Assembly (NCBI GenBank): GCA_001771975.1
Contig: MERE01000020.1
Span: 1-38,626, forward strand
Reading direction: 5' to 3'
Length of the DNA stretch: 38,626 nt
DNA from: Betaproteobacteria bacterium RIFCSPLOWO2_02_FULL_68_150
Lineage (GTDB): Bacteria > Pseudomonadota > Gammaproteobacteria > Burkholderiales > SG8-39
Below, piece after piece: positions 16,193 to 26,700 of the stretch. The notes beneath the pieces were generated by a model, which saw nothing but the letters and a program-made list of their open reading frames with translations, was not told where the DNA came from and made no database searches. A program made the translations under genes and the position numbers. How positions within the stretch are numbered: position 1 is the first letter of the stretch; every line of letters begins with the position of its first letter.

Positions 16193-18892
16193 ATGAGAAA
16201 TGAAAAGCAGGCGAAGCAACAATCGGAGCTTTTGAGTGGCGCGCACTTCCTTCGTTGCGCGCTCCAGGTTAATCCTCATCATTACGCAGAGACGTACCGC
16301 GGAAAGAAGAGTTCGGGACTCGATGAGTCCGGGTATGTCAAGGCTGTTCTGGAGAAGGCGCAAGAACTCGACATTCGCGTACTTGCGATCACGGATCACA
16401 ACCACGTTGGGAGCGTCAAAGCATTCCGGGACGCGGCCAAGCCTTTAGGAATCACGGTATTTCCGGGATTCGAAATAAGCTCACAAGAAGGCATTCACGT
16501 GCTCAGCTTGTATGACGTCGATACGCCCGTGGCCAGCCTGGAAAGGTTCTTGGGCCAACTTGGGATCACCGATACCTCGCCCCAGTCCTCCCTCTCCAAT
16601 CATTCTTTTTCGAGCTTGCTGGAAACCGTGAAGGCTCAGGGGGGCCTCACGATTGCTGCTCACGTCACTCTTGATGACGGTTGCCTGAAGAAGCTGACCG
16701 GGCAATCCCGCATCGCCGCATGGCGAGATCCGAACCTTCTCGCGGTTCAGATTCCGGGAAATGTGGAAGACCTACCTCCGGAGTACAAGTCCATCGTCCA
16801 GAACAAGAACCCTGACTATCGTCGCGACCACGCTGCAGGCAAAGCGTTGGCAGTTGCGGTCGTCAATGCAAAGGACGTATGCAAGGCGGAAGACTTGGCT
16901 GATCCTTCTGCGAGTTGCTTCATCAAGATGTCATGGCCCTCTCTGGAGGCTATACGTCAAGCATTCCTCGACCCTGAATCGCGCGTACGACTCAATTCTG
17001 ACCCGGCGCCGGAAGAGCACGCGGAGATCACGGAGATTGCCTGGGAGGGAGGGTTTCTTGGGGGCGGGGAAGTTCGTTTCAACGACAACTTGAATGTCCT
17101 GATTGGCGGACGCGGTACCGGGAAATCCACGGTCATCGAAAGCCTGCGATACGTGCTGCAGCTCGATCCATTGGGTGCGGACGCGCAGAAGACGCACGCA
17201 AACATGGTCAAGGACGTCATTCGGAGCGGCACCAAGATTTCACTCAAAGTTCGCACGCGATCGCCCGACACGCGCGACTACGTGATCGAGCGCACGGTAC
17301 CGAATCCTCCGATCGTGCGAGAAGTGAATGGCGCGATCGCACGGCTGACGCCACGCGACATACTCCCCAGGGTCGAGGTCCTCGGGCAGCACGAGATCGC
17401 CGAACTGGCTCGACAACCGGATAAGCTCACTCAACTATTAAACCGGTTTCGAAAGTCCAAGACGGACATCGGGGGGGCGAAGCAAGCCGCTCTGCGGGGC
17501 CTCGAACAATCCAGAGGGCGGTTGAAGGAGATCCAAGCGCAGTCCGCGCAAATCGGTGATCGGCTCTCGAAGCTTCCTGCATTGGAGGAGATGCTCAAGC
17601 GTTTCCAACAGGCAGGACTGGAAGATCGTCTCAAGGAACAAAGTCTTCTCGTGCGTGAGGAGCGCATCCTCAAGACAGCGTACGAGCGCATTTCGGAATT
17701 CCAGGAGACAGTAAAAGGCATTCGCGACATGCTGCCGCTCGACACGGCATTTGCTTCGCCGAAGGCATTAGAGGGACTGCCATCCGCTCATCTGTTTCTG
17801 GAGATTGAGGGATCCTTTGCCAATTTGAGCAGAGATGTAACTAGGCTTATCGGCGAGATCGAGAAGGCAATCGGCACATGCAAGTCCTCGGTCGATGCGA
17901 CGGCCGGTAGGTGGCGCGAGCATCAGGCTGCGGTGCAGCAACGATACGAGAAGCTCCTTCGCGAGCTTCAGCGCGCTAGTGTCGACGGCGAGGAGTTCAT
18001 CCGTCTCCGTAAGCAACTTGAGGAGTTAAGGCCTCTGAGAGATCGAAAGAAAGCGCTCGACAAGCAGCTTCAAGAGGAAATCGCTAGGCGCGACGAACTG
18101 CTCGTTCAGTGGGAAGAGGTCCTGCGGCTGGAGTTTCAGGAAATCCAGGCAGCCGCGCAGACCGTAAGCAAGCAGCTCAAAAATCAGCTTCGAGTTGACG
18201 TCAAGATTAGCGGCGATCGAACGCCCTTGGAAAGTTTCCTGCGGGATCACATCGGCGGCCGGTTGACCGAGACGGTCGACCGCATCTCCGGAATGGATCA
18301 ACTGTCCCTCAGGCAGTTCGCCGCCGCGTGCCGCCAAGGAGGTGCCACGCTCATTGTCGACTACGGCATCCCGAACTCGCAAGCCGATCGTATCGCGAAT
18401 GCGCTGCCAGACATTCTCTTGCAACTCGAGGAGCTATACCTACCGCCCACGACGGATATCGCCCTGAACGTCTCGCCGGAGGCAGCGCAACCGGAGTGGA
18501 AACTGCTCAAAGACCTCTCAACAGGGCAAAAGGCAACAGCCGTACTCCTTCTACTCCTGCTTGAAAGTGACGCGCCGCTCGTGGTGGACCAACCTGAAGA
18601 CGATCTAGACAACCGCTTTGTCACCGACACCATCGTTCCGAGAATGCGTGCCGAGAAGCGCAGGCGGCAGTTCATCTTCGCGACGCATAACGCCAACATT
18701 CCGGTACTGGGAGACGCGGAGCAGATCGTCGGTTTGTCTCCGGCCGGGGAGGCGGTCGGTGACGGGACCATCAAACTTCGGCCGGAGCACATGGGTTCGA
18801 TCGACTCGAAACCAGTCCGGGAATTGGTCGAAGAAGTTCTGGAGGGTGGCAAGGAAGCGTTCGAACGTCGTCGCGCAAAGTACGGTTTCTAG
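16193..18892 (+). CDS. PHP-domain phosphoesterase fused to SMC/ABC-type ATPase (TrlF-like)
   Basis: LDIRVLAITDHNHVGSV, GITVFPGFEISSQEGIHVLSLYD, GLTIAAHV (PHP); NLNVLIGGRGTGKSTVIESLRYVL (Walker A), DLSTGQKATAVLLLLLLESDAPLVVDQPEDDLDNRFV (signature/Walker B), IFATHNANIPVLGDAEQIV. Confidence 0.88.
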   Translation: MRNEKQAKQQSELLSGAHFLRCALQVNPHHYAETYRGKKSSGLDESGYVKAVLEKAQELDIRVLAITDHNHVGSVKAFRDAAKPLGITVFPGFEISSQEGIHVLSLYDVDTPVASLERFLGQLGITDTSPQSSLSNHSFSSLLETVKAQGGLTIAAHVTLDDGCLKKLTGQSRIAAWRDPNLLAVQIPGNVEDLPPEYKSIVQNKNPDYRRDHAAGKALAVAVVNAKDVCKAEDLADPSASCFIKMSWPSLEAIRQAFLDPESRVRLNSDPAPEEHAEITEIAWEGGFLGGGEVRFNDNLNVLIGGRGTGKSTVIESLRYVLQLDPLGADAQKTHANMVKDVIRSGTKISLKVRTRSPDTRDYVIERTVPNPPIVREVNGAIARLTPRDILPRVEVLGQHEIAELARQPDKLTQLLNRFRKSKTDIGGAKQAALRGLEQSRGRLKEIQAQSAQIGDRLSKLPALEEMLKRFQQAGLEDRLKEQSLLVREERILKTAYERISEFQETVKGIRDMLPLDTAFASPKALEGLPSAHLFLEIEGSFANLSRDVTRLIGEIEKAIGTCKSSVDATAGRWREHQAAVQQRYEKLLRELQRASVDGEEFIRLRKQLEELRPLRDRKKALDKQLQEEIARRDELLVQWEEVLRLEFQEIQAAAQTVSKQLKNQLRVDVKISGDRTPLESFLRDHIGGRLTETVDRISGMDQLSLRQFAAACRQGGATLIVDYGIPNSQADRIANALPDILLQLEELYLPPTTDIALNVSPEAAQPEWKLLKDLSTGQKATAVLLLLLLESDAPLVVDQPEDDLDNRFVTDTIVPRMRAEKRRRQFIFATHNANIPVLGDAEQIVGLSPAGEAVGDGTIKLRPEHMGSIDSKPVRELVEEVLEGGKEAFERRRAKYGF

Positions 18893-18901
18893 GAGGCGAG
18901 A

Positions 18902-20131
18902 ATGCTACGAGCCGAGTTGCAGGAACTGATCAGAAACGGCGAGAGCTCAGGAGTCGAATTCAAGCTAGATGCCCTTCAGAACTACGAGCTCGCCAAGGAG
19001 ATCGTTGCGTTCGCAAACTTCGCTGGCGGGGTGGTGCTGCTCGGCGTCGCCGATGACGGCAGCGTGCAGGGAATCACGCGCGCCAACCTCGAGGAGTGGG
19101 TGATGGAACTGTGCCGTAGCAACGTTGATCCCCCAATTATTCCCTATTACGAAGCGTTTCCAGACTTTGAGCCTGGCCGAACGGTGGTAGCTGTGCGGGT
19201 CCTTCAAGGGCCCGACAAGCCCTATGCGTGGGTGCACCACAATCGCCGGACCTACTGTATTCGCGTCGGCACCACCTCGCGTGAGGCGAGCCGCGAGGAG
19301 CTCGAACGCATGTTCCAGGAAGCGGGCGGTCTCCGGTACGGCATGAAGCCACTCCCCGGCGCGGCTTTTGAAGACCTCGATCTGCGCCGTCTCAAGGATT
19401 ATTTCGGCCGAGTCCTTGGGCAACACTTTCCCGCGGACCCCGATAGCACTGGGTGGTGTCGCTTACTCTCCAACCTTGAACTAATGGTGGCCGCAGGCGA
19501 CCGGACCGTCCCCACCGTTGACGGAATGCTGCTGTTCGGTCGCAACCCGAAGCGCTTTCTTCCACAGTCGGGGGTCCGGGCGATTGCCTACCCAGGGCAC
19601 CTACCGGATTACGCCGCCCGAGCCGATCAGGAGTTGGTTGGCCCGATGGTTCCCCTTCTGTCTGAATCCGGCAGCCCTCCCGAAGTTGTCATGGTCGAGA
19701 ATGGTTTAGTCGAGCAGGCACTCGACTTCGTCAATCGCAATACGCAGCCGGAGGCCCGGATCGAAAACGGGACGCGCGTCGATTGCAGAGCCTATCCGGT
19801 CGAAGTACTTCGAGAGGCGATTGTCAACGCGCTCGTTCACCGCGATTACACCATCGCGGGGACAGACATCACGATGACGATCTTCAACAACCGGCTAGAG
19901 ATCCAGAGCCCCGGCCGCTTACCAAATACAGCGACCGTGGAGGCCCTCAAATCAGGCTTTCGCTACGCTCGCAACCAGATGCTCGTAAACATCATGCGCG
20001 ACTACCGTTACGTCGAATTCCGCGGCATGGGCATCCGCGACAAGATCATTCCGGGGATGCGCGCGCACAACGGCACCGAGGCGGTATTTGTAGAAGGCGG
20101 TCATTCTTTCGCCGTGACGTTGCTCCAGTAG
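18902..20131 (+). CDS. AlbA_2/Schlafen-core ATP-binding protein with HATPase_c-like C-terminus
   Basis: ESSGVEFKLDALQNYELAKEIVAFANFAGGVVLLGVADDGSVQGI (AlbA_2), REAIVNALVHRDYTIAGTDITMTIFNNRLEIQSPGRLP, FRGMGIRDKI; RBS AGGAGG upstream. Confidence 0.9.
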   Translation: MLRAELQELIRNGESSGVEFKLDALQNYELAKEIVAFANFAGGVVLLGVADDGSVQGITRANLEEWVMELCRSNVDPPIIPYYEAFPDFEPGRTVVAVRVLQGPDKPYAWVHHNRRTYCIRVGTTSREASREELERMFQEAGGLRYGMKPLPGAAFEDLDLRRLKDYFGRVLGQHFPADPDSTGWCRLLSNLELMVAAGDRTVPTVDGMLLFGRNPKRFLPQSGVRAIAYPGHLPDYAARADQELVGPMVPLLSESGSPPEVVMVENGLVEQALDFVNRNTQPEARIENGTRVDCRAYPVEVLREAIVNALVHRDYTIAGTDITMTIFNNRLEIQSPGRLPNTATVEALKSGFRYARNQMLVNIMRDYRYVEFRGMGIRDKIIPGMRAHNGTEAVFVEGGHSFAVTLLQ

Positions 20132-20144
20132 AGGCGTTGCACAA

Positions 20145-23100
20145 ATGAACAATGGGCGCCTCATCGAATCCGCCTTTCCGCTTAAGCAAGCTTCGCTTGA
20201 CTCGGTGCACGAGAAAAACGTCCGCCACGGGCACATCTCGACGCTACACATCTGGCCGGCGCGGAGGCCGCTGGCAGCGTGCCGCGCTGCACTGATCGCG
20301 ACGTTGCTTCCCGATCCAGGCAGCGCGGAGAAAAGAACGGAGCTGCTCGAACGAATCGGTGGCAGGCTCGAACCGAAGCTGATCAGGAAGAAACTGCCCT
20401 CGGGCAAGGTCGAGGAGATTGCGGCCTTCGAGACAGTTGGCGGCATTTTGCATTGGGGCCGCGAATCCGATCCGGACATCAATTGGTTCCGCGCCGAAAT
20501 CCGCAAAGCCTACGGTGGCCGCGCGCCGCGCGTGCTTGATCCGTTCGCGGGTGGCGGTGCTATTCCACTGGAGGCGATGCGCCTTGGGTGCGAGGTGACT
20601 GCGGTAGATATCAATCCGGTCGCCTGGTTCATCCTGAAGTGCACGCTCGAATATCCGCAGAAGCTCGCCGGGCAGAAGCGGCGGCTGCCCGACTTTGCCT
20701 TACAGGACCGGGAGTTCATGGGGGCGTTCTTTAAGGCGCAGGGATTGAAGGGTGCGCTCCTTCGCACGCGCCTTGAGCGGCTCGGGCTCGGCGAGGACCC
20801 CGCGCCGCAGCTCACCGGAATCGAGGCGGGCGATCCACTTTTAGAGGCAGATCTCGCGTGGCATGTGCGCGCGTGGGGCCGCTGGGTGCTTGCGCGTGCG
20901 CGGAAAGACCTCGCCCGTTTCTATCCCACTTACGCCGAGTTCGAGCCGGTAGATGGTTCCCCGCGCGAACCGAAGAAGAGCAAAGGCCTTCAGTTCGTGC
21001 CGCTCGACACCGAGGGGCGTGCGAATGTGGATGCCCTGAACGCCGAGTTCGACGAGAAATACCTTGCCGACGGGCGCAACGCTCGCTGGGTCGCGAAGCC
21101 CACGGTTGCCTACCTCTGGGCGCGCACGGTCGCGTGCAAGAACTGCCGCGCAACCGTGCTGCTCCTTAAGACGCGGTGGCTTTGCAGGAAGGACACGAAG
21201 CGGGTGCTCCTTGGGATAGAGCCAAACAAGGAGAAGACAGGCATCGTATTCGGTGTTGAGCAAAACGTACCGGTCGTCGGCGCGAACGCGGCCGCGCGGC
21301 GCGAGCACGACAAACGCATCGGTGCGGGCACAATGTCGCGTTCAGGCGCTCAGTGTCTGTGCTGTAAGGCCGTTATCGAGATGGAGGACATCCGCCTTGA
21401 AGGTCGCGCCGGCCGCTTGGGCACTGTGATGACTGCGGCTGTCGTAGATGGGCAGGACGGCAAGGAGTACCGGCTGCCAACTGAGGTGGAGTTGCGCGCA
21501 GCTGAGGAAGCCGCGCGCGAGGTGCCAAGGGTCTTCGCTGATATTCCCTTCGGACTGCCGACTGAGCCGCTACCGAGCAAAGAAGCGCTCGGCTTTCGCG
21601 TTCCACTATACGGCATTGACCAGTGGCACAAGCTGCATACATCCCGGCAACTAGTCGCTCTCGGAACGCTACTGAGAGCAATTAGAAACGCGACAGAGGC
21701 TACCGCTTCCTTTGGCTATTCGCAGCTTTGGTCACAAGCGCTTGCGATGTTCCTGGCAGCAGCCCTCGACCGAACCGCAAACTATCTGAGCACGTTGTGT
21801 ATCTGGGAATCAGTGGCAGAGGAAGTCAAACAAACGTTTCTCCGTTTTGCTCTTCCGATCACTTGGGACTTCGGGGAAGGGAACCCCCTCGCGCCAAATG
21901 AGCGCTTCTTCATCGGCGCCATCGCCAATGTTGCAGATGTCTTGGATCGCCTACTCAATGCCGTTACTGCTTGGTCTTCTTCTCCGACGGTTGAGGCGCG
22001 AAGTGCAACCGCTGCCTCCGCGAGTACCTTTGACTTGGTCCTGACTGATCCGCCGTATTACGACGCTATACCCTATTCGGATCTGATGGATTTCTTTTAC
22101 GTTTGGCTGCGACGCGTTCTGGCGGGGCAAGACGCCGAGATCGACCGGGCATTCTCGATGCCCTTGGGGCCAAAGTGGGATGCCCAAACGGAAGACGGCG
22201 AGTTAATCGATGATGCATCACGGTTTGCTGGCGACGGTGCAAAGTCCAAGCGAGCCTATGAGGAGGGAATGTTCCGTTCGTTTCGGCGTTGCCAGGAGGC
22301 ACTGAACGTCGACGGGCGCATGGTGGTTGTATTCGCGAACAAGAAACCTGACGCGTGGGAAACGCTTGCTAGTGCAATGATCCGAGCCGGTTTTGTAGTA
22401 GATGGGTCTTGGCCAATCATGACGGAGATGAGAGGTGGTGTTAGGAATTTCGGGAGGGCGTCGCTGGCTTCTTCTGTATGGCTGGTGTGCCGCAAGCGCT
22501 CCGAAGCCGCGCGCCCCGGCTGGGACAACCGGGTGTTGGAAGATATGCATCGAAACATCACGCTGAAGCTGCGCGAGTTCTGGGACACAGGGATTCGTGG
22601 CCCGGACTTCGTGTGGGCAGCAACGGGTCCGGCGCTGGAGGCGTACAGCCAGCACCCGGCGGTGAAGAAGGCGAACAATCCCGGCGAATTGATGACGGTG
22701 TCGGAGTTCCTCAAGCACGTACGCCGGATTGTGGTGGACTTCGTGGTCGGCCGGGTGCTGCTTGGGGATGCGTCGAGCGAGGAGGCTTCGGGGCTAGACG
22801 ACGTAACCAGCTACTACCTTCTGCACCGGCACGACTTCGGGTTGAAAGAGGCACCGGCTGGCACGTGCATCCTGTACGCGCTCTCGTGCGGGCTCTCCGA
22901 TCGGGAACTTGCCGATCAATACGACCTGCTCGTACGCACGGGCGGCAAGGACGAGGCCGAGGCAGACGACGACGTGGAGGAGGTGGAAGGCGAGGAAGAA
23001 GGCTCCAAGGGTTCGGGCAGCAGGGTGAAACTCAAACCCTGGCAGCAGAGAAAGGTCCGCAGCCTCGGCTATGAGACCGCAGGCGGCCGGGCGGCGCCAC

Positions 23101-23330
23101 TGATTGACCAGGTGCATCGGCTCATGCACCTGTGGAAGTCCGGCGAGGTAGTGAAGGTAAACGAATACTTGGATGCGCGCGCGCTGCGCCAGAACAGGAT
23201 GTTCCACCACCTGCTGCAGGCGCTGATCGAGCTCGCACCGCACGCGAGCGAGGAACGCTCGCTACTGGAGTCGATCAGCAATCACGTCGTTGCACGCGGC
23301 GTGGCGCCGCAGGAGGAGTTGCGACTGTGA
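20145..23330 (+). CDS. DUF1156 DNA methylase with Zn-ribbon (COG1743-like)
   Basis: RLIESAFPLKQASLDSVHEKNVRHGHISTLHIWPARRPLAACRA (DUF1156), VLDPFAGGGAIPLEAMRLGCEVTAVDINPVA (SAM motif), CKNC and CLCC pairs, LVLTDPPYYDAIPYSDLMDFFYVWLRR (DPPY). Confidence 0.93.
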   Translation: MNNGRLIESAFPLKQASLDSVHEKNVRHGHISTLHIWPARRPLAACRAALIATLLPDPGSAEKRTELLERIGGRLEPKLIRKKLPSGKVEEIAAFETVGGILHWGRESDPDINWFRAEIRKAYGGRAPRVLDPFAGGGAIPLEAMRLGCEVTAVDINPVAWFILKCTLEYPQKLAGQKRRLPDFALQDREFMGAFFKAQGLKGALLRTRLERLGLGEDPAPQLTGIEAGDPLLEADLAWHVRAWGRWVLARARKDLARFYPTYAEFEPVDGSPREPKKSKGLQFVPLDTEGRANVDALNAEFDEKYLADGRNARWVAKPTVAYLWARTVACKNCRATVLLLKTRWLCRKDTKRVLLGIEPNKEKTGIVFGVEQNVPVVGANAAARREHDKRIGAGTMSRSGAQCLCCKAVIEMEDIRLEGRAGRLGTVMTAAVVDGQDGKEYRLPTEVELRAAEEAAREVPRVFADIPFGLPTEPLPSKEALGFRVPLYGIDQWHKLHTSRQLVALGTLLRAIRNATEATASFGYSQLWSQALAMFLAAALDRTANYLSTLCIWESVAEEVKQTFLRFALPITWDFGEGNPLAPNERFFIGAIANVADVLDRLLNAVTAWSSSPTVEARSATAASASTFDLVLTDPPYYDAIPYSDLMDFFYVWLRRVLAGQDAEIDRAFSMPLGPKWDAQTEDGELIDDASRFAGDGAKSKRAYEEGMFRSFRRCQEALNVDGRMVVVFANKKPDAWETLASAMIRAGFVVDGSWPIMTEMRGGVRNFGRASLASSVWLVCRKRSEAARPGWDNRVLEDMHRNITLKLREFWDTGIRGPDFVWAATGPALEAYSQHPAVKKANNPGELMTVSEFLKHVRRIVVDFVVGRVLLGDASSEEASGLDDVTSYYLLHRHDFGLKEAPAGTCILYALSCGLSDRELADQYDLLVRTGGKDEAEADDDVEEVEGEEEGSKGSGSRVKLKPWQQRKVRSLGYETAGGRAAPLIDQVHRLMHLWKSGEVVKVNEYLDARALRQNRMFHHLLQALIELAPHASEERSLLESISNHVVARGVAPQEELRL

Positions 23331-23695
23331 AGTCTTTCGAACCCGCCTATCTGGAGCGACCAGTGTCGCAGAACCTGCTGCGCAGCGTGGGACTGCTGCG
23401 GGAGTTCAAGGGGCGGCAGGATTTGCACAAGCGGTGGGTGCCCCAAGCGCTCCAAACGCTCCGGCAGGCGGCGATCATTCAGAGCACCGAGTCGTCGAAC
23501 CGCATTGAGGGCGTGACCGCGCCGCTGAAACGCATTCAGGCGCTGGTGGCCGAAAAGACCACGCCGGGCGACCGGTCGGAGCACGAAATTGCAGGCTATC
23601 GAGACGTCTTGGACATCATCCACGCCAACCACGCTGCGATTCTGATCATGCAACCCAGCGTCCAAACAACCGGCGCTGGCACACATAGTACGTAA
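23327..23695 (+). pseudogene. Truncated Fic-family gene (N-terminal part only)
   Basis: GTGA overlap with methylase stop; (V)KSFEPAYLERPVSQNLLRSVGLLREFKGRQDLHKRWVPQALQTLRQAAIIQSTESSNRIEGVTAPLKRIQALVAEKTTPGDRSEHEIAGYRDVLDIIHANHAAILIMQPSVQTTGAGTHST*; no HPFx(D/E)GNGR motif. Confidence 0.82.
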
Positions 23696-23764
23696 TTATT
23701 AGGTACTGAATAAGACTCCGTACGTATATAGGCGTCTAGATCACGGTTCAGAGAGGAAGCCCCG

Positions 23765-26700
23765 ATGGCGAAGCCTGCATGGAAACCCTGGCATGAGGTA
23801 GTGAAGCTGCGCGAGGACGTGCGCACGGGCGAACTGTCGCTCGCGACCTTCGCTGCGGATCTCCACCAAGTGATGATGGGGCAGGCGAAGCCGGTCTATC
23901 AGGAGCCGACAGAATTCTTCGCGCTCACCTATCCGACGTACAACCTGCGCGAACTCTCGAAAGAGGTTGTGCTGCGGCTCGCCGGGAAGAACGACAAGGC
24001 TGTGCGGCAGTTAGCGTTTCCCTACGGCGGCGGCAAGACCCACACGCTGATCACGCTCTACCACCTCGTCAACGAACCGAAGAAGCTGCCCGACCTGCCG
24101 GCGGTGCGCGAATTCAGGCAGGCGATCGGGGTGGAGCCCCCTCAGGCGCGAGTGGTGGCGCTGCCTTTCGATCAGATCGACCCTGAGAGGGGAATGAATA
24201 CCAAGTCTCCGGCCGGCGATCTGCGTTGGCTGAAGCATCCCTGGAGCATTCTGGCGTTTCAACTTGCTGGCAAAGCTGGGTTGGAAGCGCTGCATGCGGA
24301 AGGCAAATCCGAAGAGCGTGAGACCGCGCCCGCGGAGAACTTGCTGACGCAAGTGCTCAAGCTCGCGCGCAACGGAGGATTTTCAGTCCTTGTGCTGGTA
24401 GACGAGGTGCTGATGTATGCGCGCGAGAAGGCCGGTGCAAATCCAGTGTGGCGCTCCCGGCTCGCGAATTTCTTTCAATACCTGACGCAAGCGGTCAGCA
24501 AAGTCGACCGTTGCGCCCTGGTTGCTTCGCTGCTTGCTTCCGATCCGAGACGGATGGATGCTGCGGGAAACGAGATCTTCAATGAGCTTTCCACCATCTT
24601 CGGCCGGCTGCAGGAGGAGACGGTGCAGCCGGTCTCGAAAGATGATGTTGCCGAGGTGCTGCGTCGGCGTTTCTTCAAGCCGGAGTCGATCAAGGATCGG
24701 GAGGCGTTTCGTCCCCACGTCGTCGCAGCGATGAAAGGCATCGCCGATATCGATGAGCAGACAAGGAAGGAAGGCAAGAGCGCCGAGGCGCGCTTCGTGG
24801 CGAGCTATCCCTTCCATCCGGACCTGACCGACGTGCTCTACGCCAAGTGGACCAACCTCGAGCGCTTCCAGCGTACGCGGGGCGTCCTGCGAACCTTTGC
24901 GCTCGCACTGCGCGATGCGGAGAAGTGGGACCAGTCGCCGCTCGTCGGAGCGAATGTGTTTCTGCAATCTGAGGGCAAAACAGGTCTCACCGAGGCGGGG
25001 CGCGAACTCACCTCGGTAGCGGATTTCGAGGAGTACGACAACCGGCGCTACGACTGGAGCGGAATTCTCGAGGAGGAGCTGAAGAAAGCGCGCGAGATCC
25101 AGGCCGAAATGTCCGGGCTCGCCTACCGGGAGCTGGAGCAGGCGGTGTTCGCCACGTTCCTGCACTCGCAGCCGATCGGGCGCCACGCGGTGACTCGCGA
25201 GCTGATGGTGCTGCTCGGCGCGACTCGCCCGGACCGGATCGTGCTGGAGAAGACGCTCAAGCGCTGGACCGAGGTATCGTGGTTCCTCGACGAGGCGGCG
25301 ATCAGCGACCGCGAGGAAGGCATCACGCTGCCGAAGTTATGGCGCCTGGGCTTCAAACCGAACCTGCGGCAGATGCATTCGGACGCGATGCAGCGCGTGC
25401 CCGACGATCTGATCGAGGCGCGTCTCATCGACGAAATCGCGCGTACGAAGAGCCTGACAGTAGGCGCGAGCGCGGCTGGTGCGAAGGTGCACACCTTGCC
25501 GCAACGACCGAACGACATCGAAGACGAAGGAGACTTCCACTTCGCAGTGCTCGGGCCCAAGGCAGCGTCCGAATCCGGCAAGCCGAGTACCGAGGCGCGG
25601 CGCTTCATCGAGGAAACAACCGCCCCAGACAGGCCCCGCGTGAACCGCAACGCTGTGGTCCTCGCAGTACCCGCCAGGGAGGCGATCGAGGTGGTGAAGC
25701 AACGCATTCGCGAGTATCTGGGCTGGGAAGAAGTGCGCGCGATGCTCAAGGACCAGAAGATCGATCCGATCCGCGAGCAAACTCTTTCGGTACACATCGA
25801 CGCTTCTAAGCGCGCGATTCCAGAGTCCGTGCAGCAGGCGTATTCGATCGTTGTTACATTTTCGGAGAAAGGCGAAGTACACGCCTTCAAGATCGCGCCG
25901 AACGGCGAGCCGCTCTTTGCGCTAATCAAGAAGGACCAGCGCGCACGGATTCAGGAAACCGCGGTCACGGCCGAAGCCCTGTTGCCCGATGGTCCGTACA
26001 ACCTGTGGCGGCCGGGAGAAACAACGCAGTGGGTCAAGAACCTCGTTGGCGCGTTCGCCCAATTCCCGCATCTGCCGAAAATGCTCAATCGCGACGCAAT
26101 CGTGCAAACGCTCGTGCGCGGCTGCGAAGAGGGCGCGTTCGTGCTGCGCCTTACTCGGCCGGACAAGTCGGTGAAGACGTACTGGCGCGAGCGGCCGGAC
26201 GAAGCCGCGCTCAGGGATCCCGGCCTCGAGGTGGTGCTGCCTGAAGCCGCCGAAGTGACGGCGCTCGATCACACGCTGCTTGCACCACAGCGGCTGCCGG
26301 GTCTCTGGACCGGCGCGGAGATTCCGGTCAAGCGCCTCCACGAGTTCTTCGCCGGCAAGGTCGTGGTCAAAGTGGACCGCGGCGGCTACCAAGAGCCGTT
26401 GGTGATTCCGAAAGCCAGTCGCGGTGTGACCGAGTCTGCGGTCCAAGCTGCCGTGAAGGAAGGCGTCCTTTGGCTGACCGCGGGGCCGGCGTCGCTGCTT
26501 GGCGAAGAGATTCCCGCAGGGGTGCTCAGCGTTGAGGCGGTCCTTCAGGCCCCGCCCGAGGCGATTCCCGCGACGCAACTGCTGCCGGCTAATCTGCCCG
26601 ACGCGTGGAAGAGGGAAGAAAGCACCGCTCTTGCGATGGCGGTTGCCCTCTCGCAGAAGCATGGGCGGACGCTGCCGTGGGGAACGGTGAAGCAGGCGAT

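Noticed and set aside
14449-16194. 581-aa minus-strand ORF over the helicase C-terminal half
   Set aside because: Shadow frame of a well-supported SNF2/DUF3883 coding region.
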